Below are positions 1 through 5,886 of a stretch of DNA of 8,021 bases, in pieces. Source of the DNA: Planctomycetota bacterium (GTDB lineage: Bacteria > Planctomycetota > Planctomycetia > Pirellulales > Pirellulaceae). The stretch lies in contig JAPLNJ010000699.1 in NCBI GenBank assembly GCA_026692885.1, positions 1-8,021 on the forward strand. The letters run 5' to 3'. The stretch's first letter is position 1. Each line of letters starts with the position of its first letter. The position numbers and the translations under genes were made by a program. Below the pieces are notes generated by a model. That model had not been told where the DNA came from. It searched no databases and was given only the letters and a program-made list of their open reading frames with translations.

Positions 1-1770
1 ACCATCGACACCACCGGCTGGGACGGGACCCACGGACCGTGGGACCTGAAGGTGGGTGGCACGTTCAACGGCGACACCAATTTCCAGACGCCTGGCGGTC
101 CGATTGTGCCCGTGATTGTCAACGGTCGCCTGCGGATCGACAACCCGCCGGTGGCCAACGCCGATAGCATCACGCTGGCCGAAGGCGGTACGGTCACGAG
201 CCTGGTGGGCGGAGCCACCAGCGTGCTAACCAACGACACGGACCCGGATCTGCCGCACGACACGCTGATCGCAAACATCACGCCGGTCAGCGGGCCGGCG
301 TACGGGACGCTAACGCTGAACGCAGACGGGACGTTCAGCTACACGCACGACGGCCGCGAAAATTTCATGGACCAGTTCACGTACGAGGTCAGCGATGTGG
401 CCTACGTCAAGTCGCAGGCCACGGTAACGATCACGGTAACACCGATCAACGACCACAATCCGGTCCTCACGTCCAGCGAAATGCCCAGCGTGCAGGAACA
501 CACGACGGCGGTGGTGACCTTGACCGCCACGGACGCGGACCTGCCGGCCCAGACGGTCAGCTTCAGCATCACGGATGGCGTGGATGCGGCCCAGTTCGAG
601 ATCGTCTCCGGCGAGTTGCAGTTCAAGACGGCTCCGGACTTTGAGACCCCGACGGACGCCGACACGGACAACGTATACTTGGTGAACGTGACGGCCGATG
701 ACGGGGCGGGCGGCACGACGGTCCAGAGCCTGAATGTGGCGGTGATGCCGGTGAACGACCACCTTCCGGTCTTCACGTCCAGCGGAACGCCCAGCGTGTC
801 GGAGCACACGACGGCGGTGGTGACTTTGACCGCCACGGACGCGGACCTGCCGGCCCAGACGGTCAGCGTCAGTATCACGGACGGCATGGATGCGGCCCAG
901 TTCGAGATCGTCTCCGGCGAGTTGCGATTCAAGACAGCTCCGGACTTTGAGCACCCGACCGACGCCAACACGGACAACGTGTACCTGGTGAACGTGACGG
1001 CCGACGACGGGGCGGGCGGCACGACGGTCCAGAATCTGAGCGTGACGGTGGTGGACGTGAACGAACCGCCCAAGTTGGCCCCGATCAACAACCGGGTGAC
1101 CTACCAAGGTCGGCCGGTGAGCTTCACCGCGACGGCCACCGACCCGGACCAACCGGCCAACACGCTGACGTTCAGCCTGGACGCCGCTGCGTTGGCTATG
1201 GGCATGGTGCTCGATCCGGTGACAGGTACGTTCGACTGGACTCCGTCCGAAGTGCCGGGGTCGGGTCGCTACGAGGTGACGATCACCGTCACGGACAACG
1301 GCAGTCCGACGCAAAGCGATGCGGCAATGTTCACGATCGAGGTTGCCGCCTACACGTGGCAGAATCTGCGGCACCCCTGCGATATCAACGGCGATGGGCT
1401 CGTAACCGCCCTGGACGTGCTGTTGCTTATCAACGAGATCAACATCCGCAGTTCCCGCGACTTGGCGACGGCCCCGCCGCCCACGCCCCCGGTCCCGCCG
1501 TTTCTGGATCCCAGCGGCGACGTTTGGCTCACGCCCGCTGACGTACTCTTGGTCATCAGTTACATCAACAACGAGGGCACAGACGCGATCGGTGGAGGCA
1601 CTGGCGGCGAAGGCGAGCAGGTCGGGCGACTGGGCGTGTACGCGCCGGCGCTGATTCGCGAGGCAGACGCCGCGGCGACAAATTCGTTCGCCGTCGATTT
1701 GCAGGCATTCGAATTGGAGAAGGCCATTTCCGCGATTGCGGGCGACATTGCAGGAGCCTGGCATCCGTGA
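1..1770 (+). CDS. C-terminal part of a large cadherin/dockerin-like surface protein (5' end outside the window)
   Basis: The frame is open from the first base, so the true start lies upstream; the GTG at 52 is only an internal codon. Numbering from window codon 1, residues 48-151 look like a VCBS/bacterial cadherin-like domain (LTNDTDPDL, YGTLTLNADGTFSYTHDG, DQFTYEVSD). Residues 150-251 and 252-353 are two cadherin repeats with TATDADLPAQTVS and DGAGGTTVQ motifs. Residues 354-451 resemble a putative Ig domain (He_PIG type). Residues 456-525 are dockerin-like: one good calcium loop, DINGDGLVTALD (461-472), and a weaker one, DPSGDVWLTPAD (503-514), separated by a proline-rich linker. A Gly/Glu-rich segment and a tail ending in GDIAGAWHP follow. 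Such proteins are normally exported and adhesive or scaffolding; function here is inferred. The same tail recurs at the end of the haemagglutinin-like gene at 5887. No transmembrane segment is visible in this part. Confidence 0.9.
   Translation, partial: TIDTTGWDGTHGPWDLKVGGTFNGDTNFQTPGGPIVPVIVNGRLRIDNPPVANADSITLAEGGTVTSLVGGATSVLTNDTDPDLPHDTLIANITPVSGPAYGTLTLNADGTFSYTHDGRENFMDQFTYEVSDVAYVKSQATVTITVTPINDHNPVLTSSEMPSVQEHTTAVVTLTATDADLPAQTVSFSITDGVDAAQFEIVSGELQFKTAPDFETPTDADTDNVYLVNVTADDGAGGTTVQSLNVAVMPVNDHLPVFTSSGTPSVSEHTTAVVTLTATDADLPAQTVSVSITDGMDAAQFEIVSGELRFKTAPDFEHPTDANTDNVYLVNVTADDGAGGTTVQNLSVTVVDVNEPPKLAPINNRVTYQGRPVSFTATATDPDQPANTLTFSLDAAALAMGMVLDPVTGTFDWTPSEVPGSGRYEVTITVTDNGSPTQSDAAMFTIEVAAYTWQNLRHPCDINGDGLVTALDVLLLINEINIRSSRDLATAPPPTPPVPPFLDPSGDVWLTPADVLLVISYINNEGTDAIGGGTGGEGEQVGRLGVYAPALIREADAAATNSFAVDLQAFELEKAISAIAGDIAGAWHP
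448..1059 (+). repeat. Tandem duplication of a 306-bp cadherin repeat
   Basis: Two units of exactly 306 bp (448-753 and 754-1059) lie head to tail with no gap. Each encodes 102 residues, and 87 of the 102 residues match. The match is also very close in DNA, for example around 501 and 807. A third AACGA motif at 1060 begins the next, unrelated domain. The high DNA similarity indicates a recent internal duplication or ongoing gene conversion within the gene. Confidence 0.92.
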
Positions 1771-1860
1771 CGGCCGGTTACGGCCAGTGCTGCGAATCTC
1801 TTTGAACATCTCGTTCCCAGGCTCCGCCTGGGAACGCACTGCCTTGCCGGCTCCGCCGGC
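1768..1860 (+). repeat. 3' flank module with two REP-like hairpins (copy 1)
   Basis: Forty-four bases after the start of the stop codon is a perfect 11-bp hairpin, arm CGTTCCCAGGC at 1812-1822 and its complement at 1826-1836, with loop TCC. A second hairpin follows at 1846-1860, arm GCCGGC, again with loop TCC. No T-run follows, so this is not a canonical intrinsic terminator, though it could protect the mRNA end. The 93-nt segment starting at the stop codon aligns without gaps to 7737-7829 behind another gene. Confidence 0.85.
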
Positions 1861-1897
1861 CTGCATCTTGTTCCGACGTTTTGCGTCCTTGGGCAGA

Positions 1898-1912
1898 CGA
1901 CGCAGAGCGTCG
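1898..1912 (+). repeat. Small hairpin with AGA loop
   Basis: CGACGC at 1898-1903 and GCGTCG at 1907-1912 flank the three-base loop AGA. It directly follows the two TCC-loop hairpins and belongs to the same cluster of short palindromes. Confidence 0.6.
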
Positions 1913-1956
1913 AAACACTTGCGTTCTCACGTGGAGAGGTGGTGAAAGAATCGTAG

Positions 1957-2213
1957 GGTGGGCTGTGCCCACCATAACTGCTGGTGCAGGGACGTACCCG
2001 ATACCACGAAGCGGTTAAGCCGCATAGCCCAGGGTTGCCGCGCAGCGGCTACCCTGGGACGCGGTGGCGCATGCGTCCCGTACCCCAACGGGGTTCCGTC
2101 TCGCGGGGTGCCGTCCGTGACGTAACCCCGTTGGGGTAGAGGAGGGAACTCTCGCGACAGAACCCAGGGTAGCGGTGCAACCCTGGGCTGTGGGACGTAA
2201 CGCCCTTGGCGTT
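1957..2213 (+). repeat. Multi-hairpin repeat mosaic
   Basis: At least seven palindromes lie in about 260 bases. They are GGTGGGC arms with TGT loop (1957-1973); GCGG arms with a possible T-G pair around TAA (2011-2023); a 14-position stem CCCAGGGT..GCCGC with one T-T mismatch and loop GCA (2028-2058); ACCCC/GGGGT with AAC loop (2082-2094); ACCCC/GGGGT with GTT loop (2125-2137); CCCAGGGT/ACCCTGGG with a 9-base loop (2163-2187); and AACGCC/GGCGTT with CTT loop (2199-2213). The segments 2082-2096 and 2124-2138 are also inverted copies of each other. Short open frames across it look like translations of the repeat, not genes. From memory, similar segments are common between planctomycete genes; I could not search. 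Confidence 0.75.
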
Positions 2214-2403
2214 GAACCCCTGCGCTGCGGGCCCTTCCACCGCCGACGTTCCGAAAATGCGGAACTTCAAAACTGGCCCATCCGGCTAGGGTCGGACGGT
2301 GCTTGATCCGGGTCGCCTTACAGCCACTTTTGCACCCGACGCCGAAGACGACTTCCGCATCCAACCCAAACAACCGGAAGAAAGACGGCGGGCCGACGTG
2401 TTG

Positions 2404-2431
2404 TTGCCGGAACAAGAATCGGATTTAGAAT
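2404..2431 (+). promoter_or_regulatory. Possible sigma-70-type promoter for the 2583 gene
   Basis: TTGCCG at 2404-2409 and TAGAAT at 2426-2431 are separated by 16 bases and match the -35 and -10 consensus at 4/6 and 5/6 positions. This would give a leader of roughly 145 bases. Chance matches of this quality are common, so it is a weak call. Confidence 0.25.
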
Positions 2432-2571
2432 CGGAGATGCCTACTTGTTGACTGCTGTCTCCTATTCTCTACTCTCCTCTGTGGGCGGGGGACGCCGACC
2501 GTCATTCCGAAGAATCGCAGCTGGTTCCTTAGTTCGACTGCCTGAGTTCAGCAGCCCAATCGGGCGCAAAC

Positions 2572-2582
2572 GGAGGGAGACC
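2572..2582 (+). promoter_or_regulatory. Ribosome binding site deciding the start at 2583
   Basis: GGAGG at 2572-2576 sits six bases before the ATG at 2583. This supports that ATG over the in-frame upstream TTG at 2445. Confidence 0.75.
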
Positions 2583-4082
2583 ATGACGCCATCCACCACG
2601 AAATCGAGACTTGACCGACGACGACAGCCTGCAAGCCAACACCGGCGGCGATACCGTAGGCTGCAACTTGAGTCACTGGAGGACCGGCGCCTGCTTGCGG
2701 CCGACAGCTTGCTGCTCCACTACGACGCCCTGGGCAACGTGGATCTGACGTCCGAGGCGAGCGGCCCCATTTCGAGTCTGGAAAACGCTGCCCTCGGCGA
2801 TTTGCCGAACGTGGCCGCCGGGGATATCCTTCGACCACCGCCCGACACTGACGCGAACGATGTCGGCAGACTTGACGTCACCGGCGAACCGAGCGTGGTC
2901 ATTTGCAGCGTGTCTCCTCAATCCGCGGACAGTTTCGGCGGCGGGAGTTACAGGGACGTCTTCGACGACGCGTGGACCTGGGATGAGCTGTGGATCTGGG
3001 ATGCTGGTCCTGATATCCGCGATGTTGTCTCGGGCGATTGGCGGTATTCCGACCTAAGGATCCGCCCAGAAACGACTTCGTCATCTGCCTTCCCGCCGCT
3101 CACCCCGACCGTCTCACCGGAGTACCTGGACGAGGGAGTTGTGTTTCAGCCGTACCTGACGGTTTCGTTTGGCACGATACCTGACGCGGACCTGCCGTGG
3201 AGCACGGACGCAGAAACGGCTGTGGTTCCCGCCCGGTGGTCGGCCGAGCCGTCCGACGTAGTCTCGGCGGCGTCCGACGGCGGGCCGATAGTCCGGGTTC
3301 GGCTGCAGGCGGCCGACTTGAGTGGCAATCCGATCACTCGGATCGAAACCGGGTCACCGTTCCTGCTGCAAGCCTATGTTCAGAGTCTGCAGGGCAGGCA
3401 GGGTGCGGCACTGTCGGAGATTGGAGTATTTGCCGCGTACTTGGACGTGACCTACGATGCGGACCTCGTTGCGACGACGGCGCGAAGTCGCGACGACGTC
3501 ACCTTTGTGGGTGATTACCAGAATGGGCGGACAGGTGCCTTCAGCACGCCGGGCCTCCTGGACGAGGTGGGCGCCTTCGGCGGAATGGCCCCGCGGGGTA
3601 CGACGGAACGCTTGCTGTGGAGCATCCCGATGCAGGCCCGGCAGGCAGGACTTGCGACTTGGACCCCTCAACAGGCAACCGCCATCGGCCACGAACTGCT
3701 CGTCTATGGATTGGATTTCGCAATTCCGCCGAAGCAGGTGGACTACGTGTCGGCGACGCTGACGATTGACGGATCGAGCGACTCGAAAGACTCGGACCCG
3801 CCGGTCAATATCGCATGCCAAGACGCCAAGGCACAGCCAGAAGATAACTCCCTCGCCCCGGTACTCCGGGGAGAGGGTTGGGGAGAGGGGCCGAACGGCA
3901 AGTACCGGAGTTCCCTTTCAGCATTTGCGCAATTCGGCCAAATCGAGCATGCCCCCCAGGCATTGCCCGCTACGTGGACGGCAGCGGCGAAGGTTTCCCC
4001 TGCGCCAACGGAGTCCCTCAAGTTGTTTGCGTTCGACGTTCCGAAACTTAGCCTGCACGATGAGCTGTTGGCTGAACTGTGA
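2583..4082 (+). CDS. Exported LEPR-xLL-type protein with a cohesin-like region
   Basis: The 499-residue product starts at the ATG preceded by GGAGG. Residues 7-28 are rich in Arg and residues 29-41 read LESLEDRRLLAAD, the planctomycete LEPR-xLL-type N-terminal motif linked to very large or exported surface proteins. Residues 42-255 are acidic and unrecognised, with a Trp-rich stretch (DAWTWDELWIWDAG). Residues 256-397 (from TGSPFLLQAYV through VFAAYLDVTYDADLV, GLLDEVGAFGG, LLVYGLDFAIP to ATLTIDG) resemble a beta-rich, cohesin-like region that I associate with planctomycete dockerin proteins; this assignment is by pattern only. Residues 422-436, NSLAPVLRGEGWGEG, are encoded by an inserted dispersed repeat. 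The C-terminus (SLKLFAFDVPKLSLHDELLAEL) has no dockerin or membrane anchor. It lies downstream of, and codirectional with, the cadherin gene, but 812 bases separate them, so a shared operon is doubtful. Confidence 0.85.
   Translation: MTPSTTKSRLDRRRQPASQHRRRYRRLQLESLEDRRLLAADSLLLHYDALGNVDLTSEASGPISSLENAALGDLPNVAAGDILRPPPDTDANDVGRLDVTGEPSVVICSVSPQSADSFGGGSYRDVFDDAWTWDELWIWDAGPDIRDVVSGDWRYSDLRIRPETTSSSAFPPLTPTVSPEYLDEGVVFQPYLTVSFGTIPDADLPWSTDAETAVVPARWSAEPSDVVSAASDGGPIVRVRLQAADLSGNPITRIETGSPFLLQAYVQSLQGRQGAALSEIGVFAAYLDVTYDADLVATTARSRDDVTFVGDYQNGRTGAFSTPGLLDEVGAFGGMAPRGTTERLLWSIPMQARQAGLATWTPQQATAIGHELLVYGLDFAIPPKQVDYVSATLTIDGSSDSKDSDPPVNIACQDAKAQPEDNSLAPVLRGEGWGEGPNGKYRSSLSAFAQFGQIEHAPQALPATWTAAAKVSPAPTESLKLFAFDVPKLSLHDELLAEL
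3848..3890 (+). repeat. Dispersed CCCTCGCC repeat inside a coding region (copy 1)
   Basis: The 43-base segment contains an imperfect palindrome, CCCTCGCCCCGG against CCGGGGAGAGGG (11 of 12 positions pair, loop TACT), followed by a G-rich tail. It is nearly identical to 4236-4270 outside the gene. Here it is read in frame and encodes most of NSLAPVLRGEGWGEG. Confidence 0.85.
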
Positions 4083-4159
4083 CCAGTCAGCAACGCGATG
4101 GACGGGAGCTAGCGAGCACCGTGAACAGAGTTCTTGACGTTGCGCAATTCGTGAAGATC

Positions 4160-4209
4160 GTACGCCGCAGGCGTACTACAACCAAGTTCAGAGTCGCGGC
4201 GCAGCCGCG
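4160..4209 (+). repeat. Two GCA-loop hairpins
   Basis: GTACGCC (4160-4166) pairs with GGCGTAC (4170-4176) around loop GCA. CGCGGC (4195-4200) pairs with GCCGCG (4204-4209), also around GCA. Both stems are perfect. They lie in the gap behind the stop codon at 4082. Confidence 0.75.
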
Positions 4210-4235
4210 CACCCTGGGTCCCGCCCGAAAAACAG

Positions 4236-4270
4236 CTCCCTCGCCCAGGTACTCCGGGGAGAGGGTGGGG
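4236..4270 (+). repeat. Dispersed CCCTCGCC repeat (intergenic copy 2)
   Basis: The segment starts CTCCCTCGCCCAGGTACTCC and continues with GGGGAGAGGGTGGGG. It differs from the copy at 3848 by only a few bases. The two copies lie less than 400 bases apart, one coding and one not. Confidence 0.85.
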
Positions 4271-4319
4271 GGCAACGTTGTTAAGAATCTTGACGCGGGC
4301 AAGAACCGGCACGTACGTC

Positions 4320-4384
4320 GTAGCCGAAGTCGCCAGACTTCGGGGATTCACGCCAAACACCCGAATTCTGGCGAATTCGGCTAC
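4320..4384 (+). repeat. Double-hairpin inverted repeat with 24-nt arms
   Basis: The arm 4320-4343 and the arm 4361-4384 are inverted copies matching at 22 of 24 positions. Each arm is itself a hairpin: CCGAAGTC/GACTTCGG around GCCA (4324-4343) and CCGAATTC/GAATTCGG around TGGC (4361-4380). The two differences between arms restore pairing within each small hairpin. The element abuts the start of the small gene at 4401. Confidence 0.88.
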
Positions 4385-4400
4385 TACGGCGGAGTTGGCC

Positions 4401-4739
4401 GTGGAAGCCCGAACGATCCTGTTTGCCGCGTGGCAGCGGGGGGCGATCGAGATCAAGGGCGTGAACGACGCCTTTGACTCCTCGGAGCGATTTCTGGCGA
4501 TCTGTGTCGAGTTGGATGCCGAGCGGCACCTGGTGTGCCGGCGCCGGGACGAACCCGAACTGACGATTCGCTTCCTGGACGCCTTCCGGCAACTCTGCGT
4601 GTTCGGCTTGGTGATGCACCACCTGTTCCGCGAGTTCTCGCTGACCCGCGCCGGCTTCGAGCTGGCCCGCACGATCTCGCGGCAGGAAGTGCAGATTCTG
4701 GAACAACTGGCCGAAGAAGATGTGCTCGGCGACTTATGA
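4401..4739 (+). CDS. Small conserved-looking hypothetical protein
   Basis: The frame is open from 4278, but codons before about 4395 are the repeat at 4320-4384, so I place the start at the GTG at 4401 (112 residues); TTG at 4395 is an alternative. There is no good Shine-Dalgarno sequence, and the original start may have been lost to repeat insertion. The protein (VEARTILFAAWQRGAIEIKG, then FLAICVELDAERHLVCRRR, ELTIRFLDAFRQLCVFGLVM, FSLTRAGFELARTI, ending QLAEEDVLGDL) is charged, mostly helical in appearance and soluble. It has no signal peptide and no motif that I recognise. FSLTRAGFELA faintly recalls the end of a winged-helix domain, but I would not name it. Its composition differs from the Gly/Asp-rich surface proteins around it. 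It is a real gene or the remains of one. Confidence 0.6.
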   Translation: MEARTILFAAWQRGAIEIKGVNDAFDSSERFLAICVELDAERHLVCRRRDEPELTIRFLDAFRQLCVFGLVMHHLFREFSLTRAGFELARTISRQEVQILEQLAEEDVLGDL

Positions 4740-4847
4740 ACACTGGCCGAGAGTCTCAGCCCCGCACACCGCTGCGAGGTGAAATAGTCGGAAGAAACTC
4801 GGTCGTTCCTTGGGAGCCGTGTTGCTACGAGCCATAGCCAACCAGTA
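4740..4847 (+). other. Spacer after the small hypothetical gene
   Basis: No gene, hairpin or promoter that I can support lies in this short stretch. It ends at the TAGGGTACA motif that opens the inverted repeat at 4848. Confidence 0.5.
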
Positions 4848-4940
4848 GGGTACATCAAACGCAGCGCCGATGTGCCTTCGAAGCGGCCCTCAGGGCAACG
4901 ATTTCTCCGCCGGTACATCGGCGCGGAGCTTGATGTACCC
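4848..4940 (+). repeat. Long interrupted inverted repeat
   Basis: The arms 4848-4873 and 4915-4940 pair at 21 of 26 positions: an outer 11-bp block (GGGTACATCAA) and an inner 10-bp block (GCGCCGATGT), with a 5-base unpaired bulge on each side between them. The loop is 41 bases. No transposase frame lies inside or beside it, so a REP/MITE-like element is more likely than an insertion sequence end. Confidence 0.75.
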
Positions 4941-5054
4941 GACTGCCCAGGAGTTCCTTGGGAGTGGATGGCGAGCGGACCCACACTTGCACCAAACGAT
5001 TAATGGGGGCGATTCGCGTAAAGAATGAGATTTTATGGTTCTGTGAATTGGATG

Positions 5055-5073
5055 CCACGGGCTTGCCCCGTGG
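5055..5073 (+). repeat. CCACGGG hairpin
   Basis: CCACGGG (5055-5061) pairs with CCCGTGG (5067-5073) around a five-base loop. An extra unpaired C on the right suggests loss of one G on the left from an older three-base-loop hairpin. Confidence 0.5.
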
Positions 5074-5118
5074 AGGCTCACGTTCGCAGCTACACGAGGC
5101 GCTCCCCCGCGTCACCTC

Positions 5119-5171
5119 ACTCCCCCGTTTCGCCCGCGGCGGCTTCGCCGCCGCGGGCGAAACGGGGGAGT
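5119..5171 (+). repeat. Perfect 25-bp stem with TTC loop
   Basis: Bases 5119-5143 are perfectly complementary to 5147-5171, leaving only TTC as the loop. The stem contains CCCCCG, TTTCG and a CCCGCGGCGGC block. It is the strongest hairpin in the window. It has no T-run on either strand, lies between no intact convergent genes and supplies the C-terminal codons of a spurious minus-strand frame. Confidence 0.9.
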
Positions 5172-5209
5172 AAGGAGTAGGGCTTGTGTGTAGCGACAAA
5201 CGTAAGTAT

Positions 5210-5228
5210 CCCCCGGGCAAGCCGGGGG
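5210..5228 (+). repeat. CCCCCGG hairpin
   Basis: CCCCCGG (5210-5216) pairs with CCGGGGG (5222-5228) around GCAAG. It is a short repeat-type palindrome in the gap between the 25-bp stem and the kinase remnant. Confidence 0.55.
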
Positions 5229-5329
5229 CATTCGTCAAATGCCAAAGTGAATGCCAACACCTGAAGATATCGTTTGGCGTTAGGAAGATCGCATGTTCGG
5301 CCGCCACTGGGTCGATCGTCGCGATCGTG

Positions 5330-5665
5330 CTGGTGCCGCCCCTCAGGTCGTTTGGCGACCATTTTCTGGAAGGCGGTATCCAAGGCCGCGGGGACCTCGG
5401 GTCTCACCTGACGCAGCGAGGGGATGGCCGCCTCACGGTGGGCCACGAGCATCTGGGTCAGCGATCGTCTCGAGTAAAGCGATTGGCCGACCAACAGGTG
5501 GTAGAGTGTGCAGCCTAGGCTGTAGATGTCAGCGCGGTGATCGACCCGGTGGGCAGCCTCCGCCTGCTCGGGGGCCATGTACTGGAGCGTGCCCATCAGC
5601 TGGCCGCTGCCGGTCGCTTCGTCCGTCGGTTGCTCCCCCAGCAAGACCAGCCCCAGGTCTGTCCT
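5330..5665 (-). pseudogene. Fragment of a Hanks-type Ser/Thr protein kinase (C-lobe only)
   Basis: On the minus strand the frame encodes TDLGLVLLG (the DFG position, with Leu for Phe), then GTLQYMAPEQ (activation segment end, APE motif), DHRADIYSLGCTLYHLLVG (subdomain IX, Asp conserved) and FQKMVAKRPEGRHQ (subdomain XI, Arg conserved). This order is typical of bacterial Hanks kinases. The glycine-rich loop, the VAIK lysine and the catalytic HRD loop are all absent: upstream of 5662 (rightwards on the plus strand) the reading frame becomes unrelated sequence. Beyond about 5330 the frame also stops resembling a kinase C-lobe and runs through repeats. With no catalytic loop it cannot be an active kinase, and it has no credible start. 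It is a relic, cut at the DFG position. Confidence 0.85.
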
Positions 5666-5886
5666 GTTCGCCCCACGGAAGAATTCGTGTGATGCTGGCG
5701 CATTCCACCTAGCAATAGGGTACAACCTTGCCAGATTTCTCTGCCACAACGTCGCGTCCCGCTCATGCGTTGAGCTATCTCGATCGTCACTTGTGTTTCC
5801 GGAGAGACCAAGTTCACGGCGACTATGTGCAGAGGCCGTCGGGTGTCCTGGATATCAACCACCTCAGCCTTTGAAAGGACGACGCC
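5666..5886 (+). other. Region between the kinase relic and the haemagglutinin-like gene
   Basis: This gap contains a TAGGGTACA motif at 5716-5724, identical to that at 4846-4854, near the break in the kinase relic. The minus strand is open throughout (for example EVVDIQDTRRPLHIVAVNLV), but I recognise no family and see no start, so I do not call a gene. AAAGGA at 5874-5879 is the ribosome site of the next gene. No clear promoter is visible. Confidence 0.45.
5874..5886 (+). promoter_or_regulatory. Ribosome binding site for the 5887 gene
   Basis: AAAGGA at 5874-5879 lies seven bases before the ATG at 5887. The N-terminal Arg/Lys-rich and LEPR-type sequence begins directly after, which supports this start. 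Confidence 0.65.

Larger units (their letters stand above)
2214..2582 (+). other. Non-coding leader region upstream of the second gene
   Basis: I find no convincing gene here. The annotated-looking frame can be extended upstream to a TTG at 2445, but codons 2445-2582 do not resemble the N-termini of this protein class, and the ATG at 2583 has a strong ribosome site. An imperfect inverted pair, 2427-2437 with 2458-2468 (11 positions, one mismatch, 20-base loop), lies in the leader. The remainder shows no repeat or structure that I recognise. Confidence 0.5.

Noticed and set aside
1812..1836. Intrinsic terminator after the cadherin gene
   Set aside because: The stem is strong but there is no T-run on either side, and the same hairpin is a repeat found behind another gene; I call it a REP-like element.
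310..1866. Long minus-strand open frame opposite the cadherin gene (518 codons)
   Set aside because: It mirrors the high-GC codon structure of the plus-strand gene; its product is Arg/His-rich with no recognisable domain, while the plus strand has clear domains.
1927..2415. Minus-strand frame of 162 codons over the hairpin mosaic
   Set aside because: It is a translation of the palindromic repeats (for example YPNGVTSRTAPR), with no start signal or domain.
2445..2582. Upstream TTG start for the second exported protein
   Set aside because: The ATG at 2583 has GGAGG at proper spacing and begins the basic, LEPR-type N-terminus; the extension has no family resemblance.
4848..4940. Insertion sequence or CRISPR repeat
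   Set aside because: There is no transposase frame and no regular repeat-spacer spacing.
4109..4984. Minus-strand frame of 291 codons
   Set aside because: It runs across repeats and antisense to the small gene at 4401; its composition is that of a shadow frame.
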